Part shown: positions 43,284 to 52,009 of the stretch, in pieces | Position numbering within the stretch: position 1 is the first letter of the stretch | Layout of the letters: the number at the start of each line of letters is the position of its first letter | NCBI GenBank assembly: GCA_024233515.1 | Contig: JACKPO010000001.1 | Coordinates: 303,600-367,599, forward strand | Direction: 5' to 3' | DNA: 64,000 bases | Source of the DNA: Chlamydiales bacterium | GTDB lineage: Bacteria > Chlamydiota > Chlamydiia > Chlamydiales > Simkaniaceae | Notes under the pieces: generated by a model | The model's database searches: none | What the model was told of the DNA's origin: nothing | Seen by the model: the letters and a program-made list of their open reading frames with translations, nothing else | Made by a program: the position numbers and the translations under genes

Positions 43284-43359
43284 TTCTTTATCAGTGAAAG
43301 GCTGAGTATTGCCTTATTTGTCCCCTAAATAATATTAGTAACAACACCTGATCGAGTGT

Positions 43360-43575
43360 GTTGAAAGTTATGTTGACAAGGTGTTGATAAATTGATGATA
43401 AGTTGTTCGAAACGAGTTTTAGACGAAAGTTTTGTCGGTTTTGTTTAAACATAGACAATTTGTGAACAAAGAGATTTCTCTATAAAAATATGGGGTTATC
43501 GACAAATCCACAGCTGAAGAAGATGAAGAAAAATCCCTATTAATATATTCTCTTCTTTTCTTCTATTAACTCATA
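43360..43575. other. Candidate chromosomal replication origin (DnaA-box cluster with AT-rich element)
   Basis: Part of a gene-free stretch of about 300 bp (43284-43581). Three 9-mers differ from the DnaA box (TTATNCACA or its complement) by one base: TGTTGATAA at 43382-43390, TGTGAACAA at 43461-43469 and TTATCGACA at 43496-43504. Further two-mismatch versions are at 43371-43379, 43393-43401 and 43504-43512. About 35 bp beyond the last box is ATTCTCTTCTTTT (43547-43559), matching 11 of 13 positions of the E. coli unwinding 13-mer GATCTNTTNTTTT, within a tract of almost only A, T and pyrimidines. By eye, plus-strand genes to the right are G-rich and those just to the left C-rich, as expected across an origin. 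No dnaA gene is nearby. Confidence 0.45.
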
Positions 43576-43581
43576 GGTTGT

Positions 43582-44250
43582 ATGCTAACGCCTGAAAGAT
43601 TTTTTGATTTATCTTCGTTCTTCCATCGATCGGTTTTTCTTGATCAAAAGCCAATTTGGGAAAGTTTAAACCATCTAAAAAACTATCTCGAAACGTTAAA
43701 ACTTGGAAAGATAGATTGTAAAATTCCGGAAGGGGTATATCTCGTTAATCCAAATCTAATTTCGATTGGCCCTGATACGGTGGTTGAACCAGGAGCCTAC
43801 ATAGAAGGTCCTGCAGTGATCGGAAATGGGTGTCAAATACGGCATAGCGCGTATATTCGAGGGAATGTGATTGCTGGAGATCGGTGTATTATTGGTCATT
43901 CATCAGAAATCAAACATTCCATTTTATTAAACGATGCTAAGGCTCCCCATTTTAATTATGTGGGAGATTCAATTTTAGGGAATTTTGTGAATCTTGGTGC
44001 GGGAGTGATATGTGCAAACTTTCGCTTAGATCACAGAGAAGTAATTGTTGAGATCGGAAACGAACAATTCAAAACAGGAACTAACAAATTTGGGGCGATC
44101 ATTGGGGATGGCTCTCAGATAGGATGTAATTCAGTTACAAATCCCGGGGTTCTTCTTAGAAAAAAAACCTACTCCAGAGCTTGCACATCCATCCAAAAAT
44201 CCAATCTAAGGACAGACAATCATGTTCAAACAACTTTTCCAACGCGATAA
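43582..44250 (+). CDS. GlmU-like left-handed beta-helix protein (nucleotidyl/acetyltransferase family)
   Basis: Protein of 222 residues dominated by hexapeptide repeats from about residue 55 (IGPDTVVEPGAYIEGPAVIGNGCQIRHSAYIRGNVIAGDRCIIGHSSEIKHSILL), then GDSILGNFVNLGAGVICANFRLD and a basic C-terminus. The fold and the NLGAG...N elements are those of GlmU-type acetyltransferases, but the pyrophosphorylase domain is absent. It overlaps ispA by 29 bp, and in Chlamydia a gene annotated glmU lies next to ispA. It may acetylate or activate an amino sugar for peptidoglycan or LPS. The ATG at 43582 follows an AT-rich leader. Confidence 0.75.
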   Translation: MLTPERFFDLSSFFHRSVFLDQKPIWESLNHLKNYLETLKLGKIDCKIPEGVYLVNPNLISIGPDTVVEPGAYIEGPAVIGNGCQIRHSAYIRGNVIAGDRCIIGHSSEIKHSILLNDAKAPHFNYVGDSILGNFVNLGAGVICANFRLDHREVIVEIGNEQFKTGTNKFGAIIGDGSQIGCNSVTNPGVLLRKKTYSRACTSIQKSNLRTDNHVQTTFPTR

Positions 44251-45118
44251 AGATCTACTCATACCTTTGAAAGAGACATTTGAAGCTTTTTTAGAGAGAA
44301 ATATTCCTCGCCTTGGAGACCAAAACACTCTGCGAGATGCTTGCGAATATGCTTTATTGAATGGAGGAAAGAGAATCCGCCCATTGATTGTTATGATGGT
44401 AAGCCGAGCACTCGGGAATAACTTAGACGTTTTTGAGGCATGTCTTTCGGTCGAGTATTTTCACACAGCATCGCTTATCGCAGACGATCTTCCTTGCATG
44501 GATAATGATGACTTCAGAAGGAGTAAGCCTGCTTTACATAAGGAATATGGTGAAGCGGTCGCTCTTTTAGCTAGTTATGCTTTGATTTCTGCTGGATACG
44601 AAAAGATTTTCCAAAGTGTTCAAGTTCTTTCAAAGCAAAAAGTACCCTTCTGTGATCGAGCGAATGAAGTATGCGTAATCGCTCTTGACGCCGCAACCCG
44701 ATGTGCTGGAATATCTGGCGCAACGGGGGGGCAATTTAAAGATCTATTTTCTCGCGTGAAGACATTGGAAGAAGCTTTTGATGTGATTTACAAAAAAACG
44801 GTAACCCTTTTTGAAATAGCTTTTGTGTTTGGGTGGCTATTCGGTGGTGGAGACCTCGAAAAAGTTGAGGAGATCCGTGAGGCTGCCTATCACTTTGGAA
44901 TGGCTTTTCAGATTGCTGATGATTTAGATGATATGGATCAGGACGAGCAAGACTCACTTAATTTGGCACACCTTTTAGGGGCGGAAAATGCAAGACAAAA
45001 ATTTAACGATGAAATTGAAACATTTTGTCTAAAAATGAAAAAACTCGAGATGTTATCTCCCGAGTTTTTACAGACAATCGAACTAATTAAGAGTTATGCT
45101 AGTGCTGGCTCTTCCTGA
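44222..45118 (+). CDS. ispA: Short-chain polyprenyl diphosphate synthase (farnesyl/geranylgeranyl type)
   Basis: Protein of 298 residues. The first aspartate-rich motif is D88-D89-LPCM-D-NDD, with GGKRIRPLIV before it; the second is D233-D234-L-D236-D237. The two-residue insertion in DDLPCMDND is typical of bacterial farnesyl diphosphate synthases. It condenses IPP with allylic diphosphates to supply undecaprenyl and quinone chains. It overlaps the GlmU-like gene and converges on recA with 25 bp of overlap. Confidence 0.92.
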   Translation: MFKQLFQRDKDLLIPLKETFEAFLERNIPRLGDQNTLRDACEYALLNGGKRIRPLIVMMVSRALGNNLDVFEACLSVEYFHTASLIADDLPCMDNDDFRRSKPALHKEYGEAVALLASYALISAGYEKIFQSVQVLSKQKVPFCDRANEVCVIALDAATRCAGISGATGGQFKDLFSRVKTLEEAFDVIYKKTVTLFEIAFVFGWLFGGGDLEKVEEIREAAYHFGMAFQIADDLDDMDQDEQDSLNLAHLLGAENARQKFNDEIETFCLKMKKLEMLSPEFLQTIELIKSYASAGSS

Positions 45119-46125
45119 GGAGCCCCTTGGACTTTTTCAAAGATCCTCTTTTCGATCTCATCTGCAAGTTCTGGGTTTCCTTTAAGCTCCGTCCTGGTGG
45201 CTTCTTTCCCCTGCCCTAACCGTTGTTCATTATAGCTATACCACGTTCCTTTCTTATCGATTATCCCATGTTCAACTCCAAGATCGATAATTGATCCCAT
45301 GCGAGAAATTCCTTCGTTAAATAGGATGTCAAACTCAGCTATTCTGAAGGGGGGGGCCATCTTGTTTTTTACAACTTTAACTTTAACTCGGTTTCCAATG
45401 TCTGTGTTGTCTGATCCCTTGATGGAAGCAATACGGCGAATATCCATCCGGATTGAAGAGTAAAATTTAAGCGCTCTTCCTCCCGTAGTTGTTTCTGGAT
45501 TCCCAAACATTACCCCTATCTTTTCACGAATTTGGTTGATGAAAACGGCACAAGTGTTACTTCGTGAAAGGGTTGAGGTCAGTTTTCGTAGCGCTTGTGA
45601 CATCATTCTTGCTTGTAAACCCACATGAGAGTCTCCAATTTCTCCTTCAAGTTCCGACTTAGGCACAAGAGCTGCTACCGAGTCAATGACAATCACATCA
45701 ACAGCATTAGATCGCGCGAGCATTTCAGCGATATTTAAGGCGTCTTCTCCACAATCAGGTTGTGAAATCATTAGATCATTTAGGTTTACGCCAATTTTTT
45801 CTGCATAGGCAGGATCAAGAGCATGCTCTGCATCGATATAGGCTGCAACACCACCAGCTTTTTGGCAATTAGCAACGATATGGGTAGCAAGGGTTGATTT
45901 TCCTGAAGATTCTGGTCCATAGATCTCGACAACACGCCCTCTTGGAACTCCACCAATTCCTAGTGCTAAATCTAAAGAAAGAGCCCCTGTTTTTATTGAG
46001 CTGATTTGTCGTGTTGAAGAGTGGTCGCCCAAGGACATAATTGCACCAGACCCAAATTGTTTTTCAATGTGGGAAATAGCGAGTTCTAGAGCTTTTTTCT
46101 TTGCTGCATCATTTTGTTCAGTCAT
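45094..46125 (-). CDS. recA: Recombinase RecA
   Basis: Protein of 343 residues with Walker A GPESSGKST (70-78), VIVIDSVAALVPKSELEGE, INQIREKIGVMFGNPETTTGG and the C-terminal GMSRMGS-like segment GISRMGSIIDLGVEHGII. It forms the filament for homologous recombination with the RecBC enzyme encoded about 25 kb to the left. The ATG at 46125 has CGAGG upstream. The 3' end overlaps ispA. A dyad lies in the 108-bp gap to the divergent glk gene. No classical LexA box is seen. Confidence 0.98.
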   Translation of the reverse strand: MTEQNDAAKKKALELAISHIEKQFGSGAIMSLGDHSSTRQISSIKTGALSLDLALGIGGVPRGRVVEIYGPESSGKSTLATHIVANCQKAGGVAAYIDAEHALDPAYAEKIGVNLNDLMISQPDCGEDALNIAEMLARSNAVDVIVIDSVAALVPKSELEGEIGDSHVGLQARMMSQALRKLTSTLSRSNTCAVFINQIREKIGVMFGNPETTTGGRALKFYSSIRMDIRRIASIKGSDNTDIGNRVKVKVVKNKMAPPFRIAEFDILFNEGISRMGSIIDLGVEHGIIDKKGTWYSYNEQRLGQGKEATRTELKGNPELADEIEKRIFEKVQGAPQEEPALA

Positions 46126-46174
46126 AAGTTAACCTCGTGATTTTTCTCTTAATCCAACTATACACCCCTCTTTC

Positions 46175-46192
46175 TTTACAATCATGTGTAAA
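46175..46192. promoter_or_regulatory. Dyad between recA and glk
   Basis: TTTACA (46175-46180) and TGTAAA (46187-46192) form a perfect inverted repeat with a 6-bp spacer in the middle of the divergent control region. The layout suits a dimeric regulator. It is unlike the CTGT-N8-ACAG LexA box. Confidence 0.35.
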
Positions 46193-46233
46193 ATTTCAAT
46201 GACAATTTGCATATTCCATGCTAAGAAGAAGAG

Positions 46234-47214
46234 ATGGCATATTTAGCAGGCGATATTGGTGGAACAAAAACTGACCTTGCTCTTTATAAAGAAGAGAAAG
46301 GAAAAATTGTTTGTATCAAAGAAAAAAAGTTTCCCAGTCAAAAGTATCCCAATCTTCGTTTGATTGTGAAAGAGTTCATGGAAGGAGAAAAGGAAAAGAT
46401 CACTAAAGGATGCTTTGGCATAGCTGGTCCTGTAAAAAAAGGAAAAAGTAAAGCTACTAATCTTCCTTGGCTTGTTGAGAGTGATGTCCTTTCAAGGGAA
46501 TTAGAAATCGAAAAAGTCGCATTAATCAATGACCTTGAGGCGAATGCTTACGGAATCAACATGCTTAAAGATGATGAGTTTTATCTCTTAAATCAAGGAG
46601 ATCGTGATGCCGAGGGGAATCAAGCTCTTGTTTCTGCCGGTACTGGGCTTGGAGAAGCTGGGATTTTTTTTGATGGGAAGCGCCATACTCCATTCGCTTG
46701 CGAAGGAGGGCATGCAGATTTTGCCCCTAGAAATGAAACAGAAGATGCCATGCTGCGCTTTTTAAGAAAAAAATTTAGCCATGTTTCTTACGAGAGAATT
46801 TTATCTGGGCCAGGACTATATAATGTTTATCAATTTGTTGTAGAAACTAAAGTAGAGAGCGAAAAAGAAGAGATCTTAAAAGAGATAGCTGCGGGAGATT
46901 CCCCTCGCTTAATCTCTGAAAAAGGGTTAAGCGGAGAATCGGCAGCCTGCAGAAAAGCTCTAGAGCTCTTTGTGTCGATTTATGGTTCTGAAGCTGGGAA
47001 TGTTGCTTTAAAAATGCTTGCATTAGGAGGGGTTTATATTGGAGGTGGAATTGCCCCCAAACTGTTGAGTTTATTAAAACGGGGAGAGTTTTTAGACTCA
47101 TTTTGTCGCAAAGGGCGATTTTCGGACTTGCTCAGGGGAATCACCATAAAGGTGGTTCTGAACGATAAAACCGCTCTATTAGGATCGCTCTACTATGCAA
47201 AACATGTGATGTAA
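46234..47214 (+). CDS. glk: Glucokinase
   Basis: Protein of 326 residues of the bacterial Glk type (ASKHA fold). Phosphate loop LAGDIGGTKTDLAL at the start; GIAGPVKKG; VALINDLEANAYGI with the catalytic Asp; SAGTGLGEA; and CEGGHADFAPRN with the sugar-contacting Glu/Gly/His. It phosphorylates glucose to glucose 6-phosphate with ATP. Chlamydiaceae lack a hexokinase and take up hexose phosphate, so the gene points to an environmental chlamydia. It diverges from recA; the outer-membrane gene follows after 12 bp. Confidence 0.93.
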   Translation: MAYLAGDIGGTKTDLALYKEEKGKIVCIKEKKFPSQKYPNLRLIVKEFMEGEKEKITKGCFGIAGPVKKGKSKATNLPWLVESDVLSRELEIEKVALINDLEANAYGINMLKDDEFYLLNQGDRDAEGNQALVSAGTGLGEAGIFFDGKRHTPFACEGGHADFAPRNETEDAMLRFLRKKFSHVSYERILSGPGLYNVYQFVVETKVESEKEEILKEIAAGDSPRLISEKGLSGESAACRKALELFVSIYGSEAGNVALKMLALGGVYIGGGIAPKLLSLLKRGEFLDSFCRKGRFSDLLRGITIKVVLNDKTALLGSLYYAKHVM

Positions 47215-47226
47215 AGAGGGTTTACA

Positions 47227-48339
47227 ATGCTAAAAAAAAGTGTGCTTTTTTTAATTCTTTTGGGAGGCTCAGCCTGGGGGTCATTGAGCGAGCGCATCGA
47301 AAAGCTTGAGAGGGAAATGGAAGAAGTAGGAACTCAAAATACGATGGGTTCTTTCGGATTAAAAATGAATACAGCACAACCTCAGGGAGAAGGAATTGAT
47401 TGGTATACATCAGGAGAGCTTCTATATTGGGATGCCAAAATGGGTGGGACAGACTATGTTTTTTCTACAGGAGAGGGAAGTGACCTTCCCAATCCCCCAA
47501 TCCGAGGAAAGGTAAAGTCCAATTCTTTTGGATGGGAAATTGGAGGAAGATTTGGAATTGGTCGTGTAATCTCTCATGATCTATGGGATTTTTATCTTAA
47601 TTTTACCTATTACGTAAACCATGATGGAGACAGTTGTTTCAAATATCCTCCAGCATACCTTGTCTCACAGGTCGGTTTTTTTGGCGGAGCTTTTGAAAAA
47701 GCCAAGTCCAGATTTGACTTAACCTATATGAATGTTGATCTCGAGTTAGGAAAAAAATATTTTTTAAGTCGTCTTCTAGCGGTTCGTCCACATATTGGTC
47801 TTAAAGGAACGCGCATGCTTCAAGAGCAAAAAGTGAAGCTTGAGTTTAGTGAACTAGAGCTTGATGGGCAATCATTCGGGGAATATTATCGCGTGTATAG
47901 CCGTTGCGACTTTGATGGAATTGGACCTAGGTTGGGCGCTCAAGGATCCCTTTTTATTGGTCATGGGTTTCAGCTAGAGGGAGAGTTTTCGGGAGCTTTC
48001 CTTTATTGTCATTTTGATGGAGTTGAAAAAGAAAAGACCTCTCCAAATGCATCTCCAGTGAATTCAAATATTCGACTAAAGGGTAAAACTAATCGATTTG
48101 TCCCCTTTACCCAAGCTTTTATAGGAATGAGCTGGGCCGATTTTTTACCTAAAAAAAGAGCTTACATCACCCTGAAAATCGGGTATGAAATTCTATATTT
48201 TTGGAGAGAAAATCAAAACCTTAGCCCCTATAATTGGGATTTTACAAACGCCACCTCTAGCACACGCCTTAATTTTGAACGATTTGCGGAGGATGTTGCA
48301 TTCTACGGGATTACTTCAAAGGTGAGACTGGACTTTTAG
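47227..48339 (+). CDS. Outer-membrane beta-barrel protein with N-terminal coiled coil
   Basis: Protein of 370 residues. Signal peptide (MLKKSVLFLILLGGSAWG), a short heptad segment (LSERIEKLEREMEEVGTQN), then a barrel beginning WYTSGELLYWDAKMGGTDYVFS and ending in Phe (YGITSKVRLDF). The pattern is that of the MOMP-like/Lpg-type barrels multiplied in Simkania-like chlamydiae. It is a paralogue of 49641-50651: they share the coiled coil, the SRLL element and RFAEDVAFYGI. An MFS gene lies between the two. AGCCTA-GA-TAGGCT at the stop codon is a small hairpin without a T run. Confidence 0.78.
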   Translation: MLKKSVLFLILLGGSAWGSLSERIEKLEREMEEVGTQNTMGSFGLKMNTAQPQGEGIDWYTSGELLYWDAKMGGTDYVFSTGEGSDLPNPPIRGKVKSNSFGWEIGGRFGIGRVISHDLWDFYLNFTYYVNHDGDSCFKYPPAYLVSQVGFFGGAFEKAKSRFDLTYMNVDLELGKKYFLSRLLAVRPHIGLKGTRMLQEQKVKLEFSELELDGQSFGEYYRVYSRCDFDGIGPRLGAQGSLFIGHGFQLEGEFSGAFLYCHFDGVEKEKTSPNASPVNSNIRLKGKTNRFVPFTQAFIGMSWADFLPKKRAYITLKIGYEILYFWRENQNLSPYNWDFTNATSSTRLNFERFAEDVAFYGITSKVRLDF

Positions 48340-48364
48340 CCTAGATAGGCTCTAAACTATCCCC

Positions 48365-49612
48365 ATGGAAAAGAGCCCAAATCTTTCATTTAAAGACTCT
48401 ACAGGGGTCGCCTATGTCATCTCTAGGATCCTTTCGTTCCCTTTTTGGGGGCTGTTTTGCTTGCTTCCTGTCATTCTTTATAAAGACCTACATGCTACTC
48501 CATTCCAGGTGGCAACCCTTGCCGCATTAAAGCCTGTTGCTGCCCTTCTATCTCCTTATTGGAGTCAACGGGTGCATGCGATGAGAAAGAGGCTAATCCC
48601 GAATTTAATTCTTGGAAACATTTTAAAATTTCTCCCTTTCCTCTTTTTTCCTTTTGTCAGCAATCCTTGGTTTTACATCTTTGCAGTTGCGTTTCATATG
48701 TTCCTTTGTCGCGGAACTATTCCTGCATGGATGGAAATTCTAAAACTAAAGGTTTCTGGCCCCTCTCGAAGTAAAATCTGCGCAATTGGATCAACGATCG
48801 ATTATTTAGGGGTTGCCCTTCTTCCGCTTATTATTGGGGGGGTTTTAGATCATGTTCCTGAGTCGTGGAGATATCTGTTCCCTATTGGTGCTTTCTTAGG
48901 TATTCTTTCAACGATCCCAATAAATCGAATCAAAATAGAAGGCGCGCAACGCGAACAAGCGCCTCAAGAGAAAAAGATTGATCACCTCATCAATCCTTGG
49001 AGAAGTGGGTGGAAGCTTTTAAAAACACGGGTAGACTTTGCTAAATTTCAATGGGGTTTTTTCCTGGGCGGTGCTGGGTTGATGATTATTCAGCCTGTTC
49101 TTCCTGCTTATTTTAGCGACGTTCTTTCCCTCTCATATTCTGACGTGCTAACAGCAATCGCGGCGCTTAAAGGAATAGGATTTGCCCTGTCATCCCCCAT
49201 GTGGGTAAAGTTTTTTAATCGATCTCGCATATTCATTTTATGTGCTTTTGTCACTTTAGCAGCAGCAGCGTTTCCTCTTCTTCTTATTTTTGCTCATACC
49301 TCAAGTTCTATCATCTATATTGCGTATTTAGGTTATGGAGTTATGCAGGGAGGAAGTGAGCTCAGCTGGAAAATGTCAGGTCCTGTTTTTGCTGGAGACA
49401 AAGATAGCGCACCCTATACCTCTGTCAATATTCTAGCTGTTGGGGTCAGAGGGCTTATCTTTCCCTATTTAGGGTCCGCTCTTTTTATGCAGACAGGAAG
49501 TCCGACTGCAGTTCTTTTAGCAGGAATGGGGCTTTGCCTTCTTGCAACCGCCTTTCTTTCTTATTACGGAAGGCGTCATCCGGTCCGTTTGGAAACAGTG
49601 GGTGCTAGATAA
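48365..49612 (+). CDS. MFS transporter between two porin-like genes
   Basis: Protein of 415 residues with twelve membrane segments. The usual motif A loop is weak (SPYWSQRVHAMRKRLIPN), so it is a divergent MFS subgroup. VISRILSFPFWGLFCLLPVILYKDLHATPFQVATLAALKPVAALLSPYWS is a typical helix 1-2 region. It starts 25 bp after the first outer-membrane gene and is followed 28 bp later by the second; all three read the same way and probably form one transcript. An outer-membrane pore plus an inner-membrane carrier for the same solute is a reasonable guess. Confidence 0.75.
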   Translation: MEKSPNLSFKDSTGVAYVISRILSFPFWGLFCLLPVILYKDLHATPFQVATLAALKPVAALLSPYWSQRVHAMRKRLIPNLILGNILKFLPFLFFPFVSNPWFYIFAVAFHMFLCRGTIPAWMEILKLKVSGPSRSKICAIGSTIDYLGVALLPLIIGGVLDHVPESWRYLFPIGAFLGILSTIPINRIKIEGAQREQAPQEKKIDHLINPWRSGWKLLKTRVDFAKFQWGFFLGGAGLMIIQPVLPAYFSDVLSLSYSDVLTAIAALKGIGFALSSPMWVKFFNRSRIFILCAFVTLAAAAFPLLLIFAHTSSSIIYIAYLGYGVMQGGSELSWKMSGPVFAGDKDSAPYTSVNILAVGVRGLIFPYLGSALFMQTGSPTAVLLAGMGLCLLATAFLSYYGRRHPVRLETVGAR

Positions 49613-49640
49613 ATAATCCCTCGTAGATTAAGCTTCTTGC

Positions 49641-50651
49641 ATGAGGTATCTGTTTTTTTCGATTTTTATCATTTCTCACCTTTTTGGAAATGGTCTTGAA
49701 GATCGTATTTCCATTCTTGAACAAGAAATAAAACAAGTGGGGACAACCAATGAAGCTGGCACATTCGGTGCCAGCTTGCAAAGCGATACGTTTGAAAAAG
49801 GGTGGATTGGTCTACAACTTCATGGGGCACCTTTGTATTGGCATGCGAAAGTTGGAGGGACAGAATATGTTTATGAACTTACAACAGGAAGCAAAGGAAA
49901 GGTTGAAACCCAATCCTTTGATTGGGATTGGGGATATCGCCTTGAGGCTTTTCTTAGATTGCCCATTGTGAAATGGGAGATCGAAGGGACCTATACCCAT
50001 TTTGGAACACAAGATAAAGAAGGAAGGGGTATTGTTCCTCCCTCCCTTCTTGTTTCGCTTAAAGGAGGGGTGGTTCCTCCTCATCTGTTCGCAATCTCTG
50101 ACTATAAAATCGACTATGATAACGTGGCCCTTTCGGTAGAACAAAGCTCATTTTTAAGTCGTCTTTTAGGCTTTTCTACGGAGATGGGTCTAAGGAAAGC
50201 ATGGATCGATCAAAACCAGGGGGTAACTTATGAAGGAAATGAAAAAGTTCGCATTAAGGATCATTGCCGCTTTTTAGGAATCGGGCCCTTTCTAGGACTT
50301 AAGCTTCGGTGGTATATTCTTTCGAATGTTTCCTTGATTTCTAGCGCAGAGGCTTCCCTTCTCTATGGAAATTTCGAAGTAAAACATCATGAAAACCAAA
50401 TAGAGCTCTATGGAAATAGACACTTGTTTTCTCCAGCCCTTCATTTCTTTGCAGGTTTAAACTGGGACTTTCCTATGAATTGGGCTCAACTCAGCTGCTC
50501 TTTAGGCTATGAAGTCGAATATTTTTGGAGACAAAATCAGTCTGTTGAAATCGAAAATAATACCTCAGGAGGGTTTCGAGTACAGTTGATCCGTTACGCA
50601 GACGATTTAACCTTTTATGGACTTACAATGAAGATTGGAATCGAATTTTAA
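49641..50651 (+). CDS. Outer-membrane beta-barrel protein, paralogue of 47227-48339
   Basis: Protein of 336 residues. Signal peptide (MRYLFFSIFIISHLFG), coiled coil (LEDRISILEQEIKQVGTTNEAGTFG), and barrel strands starting WIGLQLHGAPLYWHAKVGGTEYVYE, to be compared with WYTSGELLYWDAKMGGTDYVFS in the paralogue. The end YGLTMKIGIEF closes with Phe. Loops are shorter than in the paralogue. It is the last gene before tRNA-Ala, which is transcribed toward it from the other strand; the 6-bp gap leaves no room for a terminator. Confidence 0.78.
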   Translation: MRYLFFSIFIISHLFGNGLEDRISILEQEIKQVGTTNEAGTFGASLQSDTFEKGWIGLQLHGAPLYWHAKVGGTEYVYELTTGSKGKVETQSFDWDWGYRLEAFLRLPIVKWEIEGTYTHFGTQDKEGRGIVPPSLLVSLKGGVVPPHLFAISDYKIDYDNVALSVEQSSFLSRLLGFSTEMGLRKAWIDQNQGVTYEGNEKVRIKDHCRFLGIGPFLGLKLRWYILSNVSLISSAEASLLYGNFEVKHHENQIELYGNRHLFSPALHFFAGLNWDFPMNWAQLSCSLGYEVEYFWRQNQSVEIENNTSGGFRVQLIRYADDLTFYGLTMKIGIEF

Positions 50652-50657
50652 AGGGGT

Positions 50658-50730
50658 TGGAGCGTAACGGAGTCGAACCGTTGGCCTCAACAATGCCATT
50701 GTTGCGCTCTACCAACTGAGCTAACGCCCC
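50658..50730 (-). tRNA. tRNA-Ala (GGC)
   Basis: On the minus strand: acceptor GGGGCGT/ACGCTCC with the G3-U70 wobble that defines tRNA-Ala, D arm GCTC-AGTTGGTA-GAGC, anticodon stem CAACA/TGTTG with loop ATGGCAT (anticodon GGC), T arm AACGG-TTCGACT-CCGTT. Discriminator A, no encoded CCA. Confidence 0.97.
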
Positions 50731-50741
50731 AAAAGATAAAA

Positions 50742-50770
50742 ATCTTAGAATATTCGGGAGTTTTTTTCAA
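50742..50770 (-). promoter_or_regulatory. Sigma-70-type promoter of tRNA-Ala
   Basis: On the minus strand TTGAAA (50770-50765), a 17-bp spacer and TAAGAT (50747-50742). The expected start is about 5 bp before the mature tRNA. Confidence 0.6.
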
Positions 50771-50812
50771 CGAATCGGCATAATTGAAAAAACATTTTTA
50801 TGGAGATTTAGT

Positions 50813-52009
50813 ATGAGTATTTTTGAAGTTGTAAAGCCTCTTCCCCCAGACCCTATTTTTGGCTTAGCAACCCGATTTAAAAAAGATAAAAATCCTAATA
50901 AGGTTGATCTGACTGTTGGGATCTTTCGGGATGAAAATCTAACGACAGAGCCTCTCCGTTCTGTCAAAGAGGCTGAAAAAATCCTCTTAAAAATCGAAGA
51001 GGACAAACTCTATCTTCCAATTTCCGGAGATGAAGCTTTTATCAAAGAGGCTCAGAAGCTCATTTTTGGCGAAGACTACTGTAAAAGGGAAGGAAAGACC
51101 CTTTATGGTGTTCAGACGGTTGGTGGCACCGGAGGGCTTCGCCTTGGTGGCGAATTTTTATCTAGAGAGGTGACAAAGAAAGTTTATTTATCTAACCCCA
51201 CGTGGCCAAACCATCGAGGAATTTTTGAAGCCTGTGGAATGGATATAGAGGTTTATCCATATTATCATTCCGAAACCCATACGCTTGACTTTGAAAGGAT
51301 GTTAGATACCCTTTCTAAGGCCCCAGAGCGTAGTGTTGTTGTTCTTCACGGGTGTTGCCATAACCCAACGGGGTGTGATCCCACAGATGCTCAATGGAAG
51401 GAACTTTCAACCTTTTTCCTTAAGAATAAATTGATCCCTTTTTTCGATTTTGCTTATCAAGGGTTTGGTCGAGGGTTGGAAGAAGACGCTTGGGCTATTC
51501 GCCACTTTGCTTCTCAAGGGCATGAGATGTTTGTTGCAGCTTCCTATTCGAAAAACTTTGGATTGTATGGAGAACGGATTGGATGTCTATCGATTATCGC
51601 AAAGAATGAGCAACTCTCCCAAAATCTATCCACAGTTGTCAAGCGTCTAGCGAGAGTTAACTATTCAAACCCTCCAAGACATGGCGCAGGAATTATCACG
51701 ACAATCTTACAAGATGCAGGACTTGTTGAAATGTGGAAAGGTGAGCTGGATCAAATGAGGGAGCGGGCTAATCAAATGAAAACGGAGCTGGTAGAGGCTC
51801 TTCAAAAGCAATATGGAAAAGATAAATTTGGTTTTTTAAAACGGCGGTATGGCCTATTTTCCATGCTAGGAATAGATGAAGTACAAGTCAATCGAATGAT
51901 GGATGAGTATGGTGTTTATCTAACAAAAAGCGGAAGAATTAATTTGACTGGGCTCAACGAAAACAACTTGTCCTATGTAATCGAAGCCCTATTGAAGACC
52001 AGAGGATGA
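50813..52009 (+). CDS. tyrB: Aromatic/aspartate aminotransferase (class I, TyrB/AspC type)
   Basis: Protein of 398 residues. The PLP lysine is K247 in SYSKNFGLYGERIG. HGCCHNPTGCDPT, FFDFAYQGFGRG and the C-terminal SGRINLTGL (the arginine that binds the alpha-carboxylate) are all as in AspC/TyrB. It transfers amino groups between aspartate or aromatic amino acids and 2-oxoglutarate. GGAG lies 9 bases before the ATG. Its stop overlaps the mreC-like start (ATGA), the arrangement also found in Chlamydia after tyrB. Confidence 0.95.
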   Translation: MSIFEVVKPLPPDPIFGLATRFKKDKNPNKVDLTVGIFRDENLTTEPLRSVKEAEKILLKIEEDKLYLPISGDEAFIKEAQKLIFGEDYCKREGKTLYGVQTVGGTGGLRLGGEFLSREVTKKVYLSNPTWPNHRGIFEACGMDIEVYPYYHSETHTLDFERMLDTLSKAPERSVVVLHGCCHNPTGCDPTDAQWKELSTFFLKNKLIPFFDFAYQGFGRGLEEDAWAIRHFASQGHEMFVAASYSKNFGLYGERIGCLSIIAKNEQLSQNLSTVVKRLARVNYSNPPRHGAGIITTILQDAGLVEMWKGELDQMRERANQMKTELVEALQKQYGKDKFGFLKRRYGLFSMLGIDEVQVNRMMDEYGVYLTKSGRINLTGLNENNLSYVIEALLKTRG

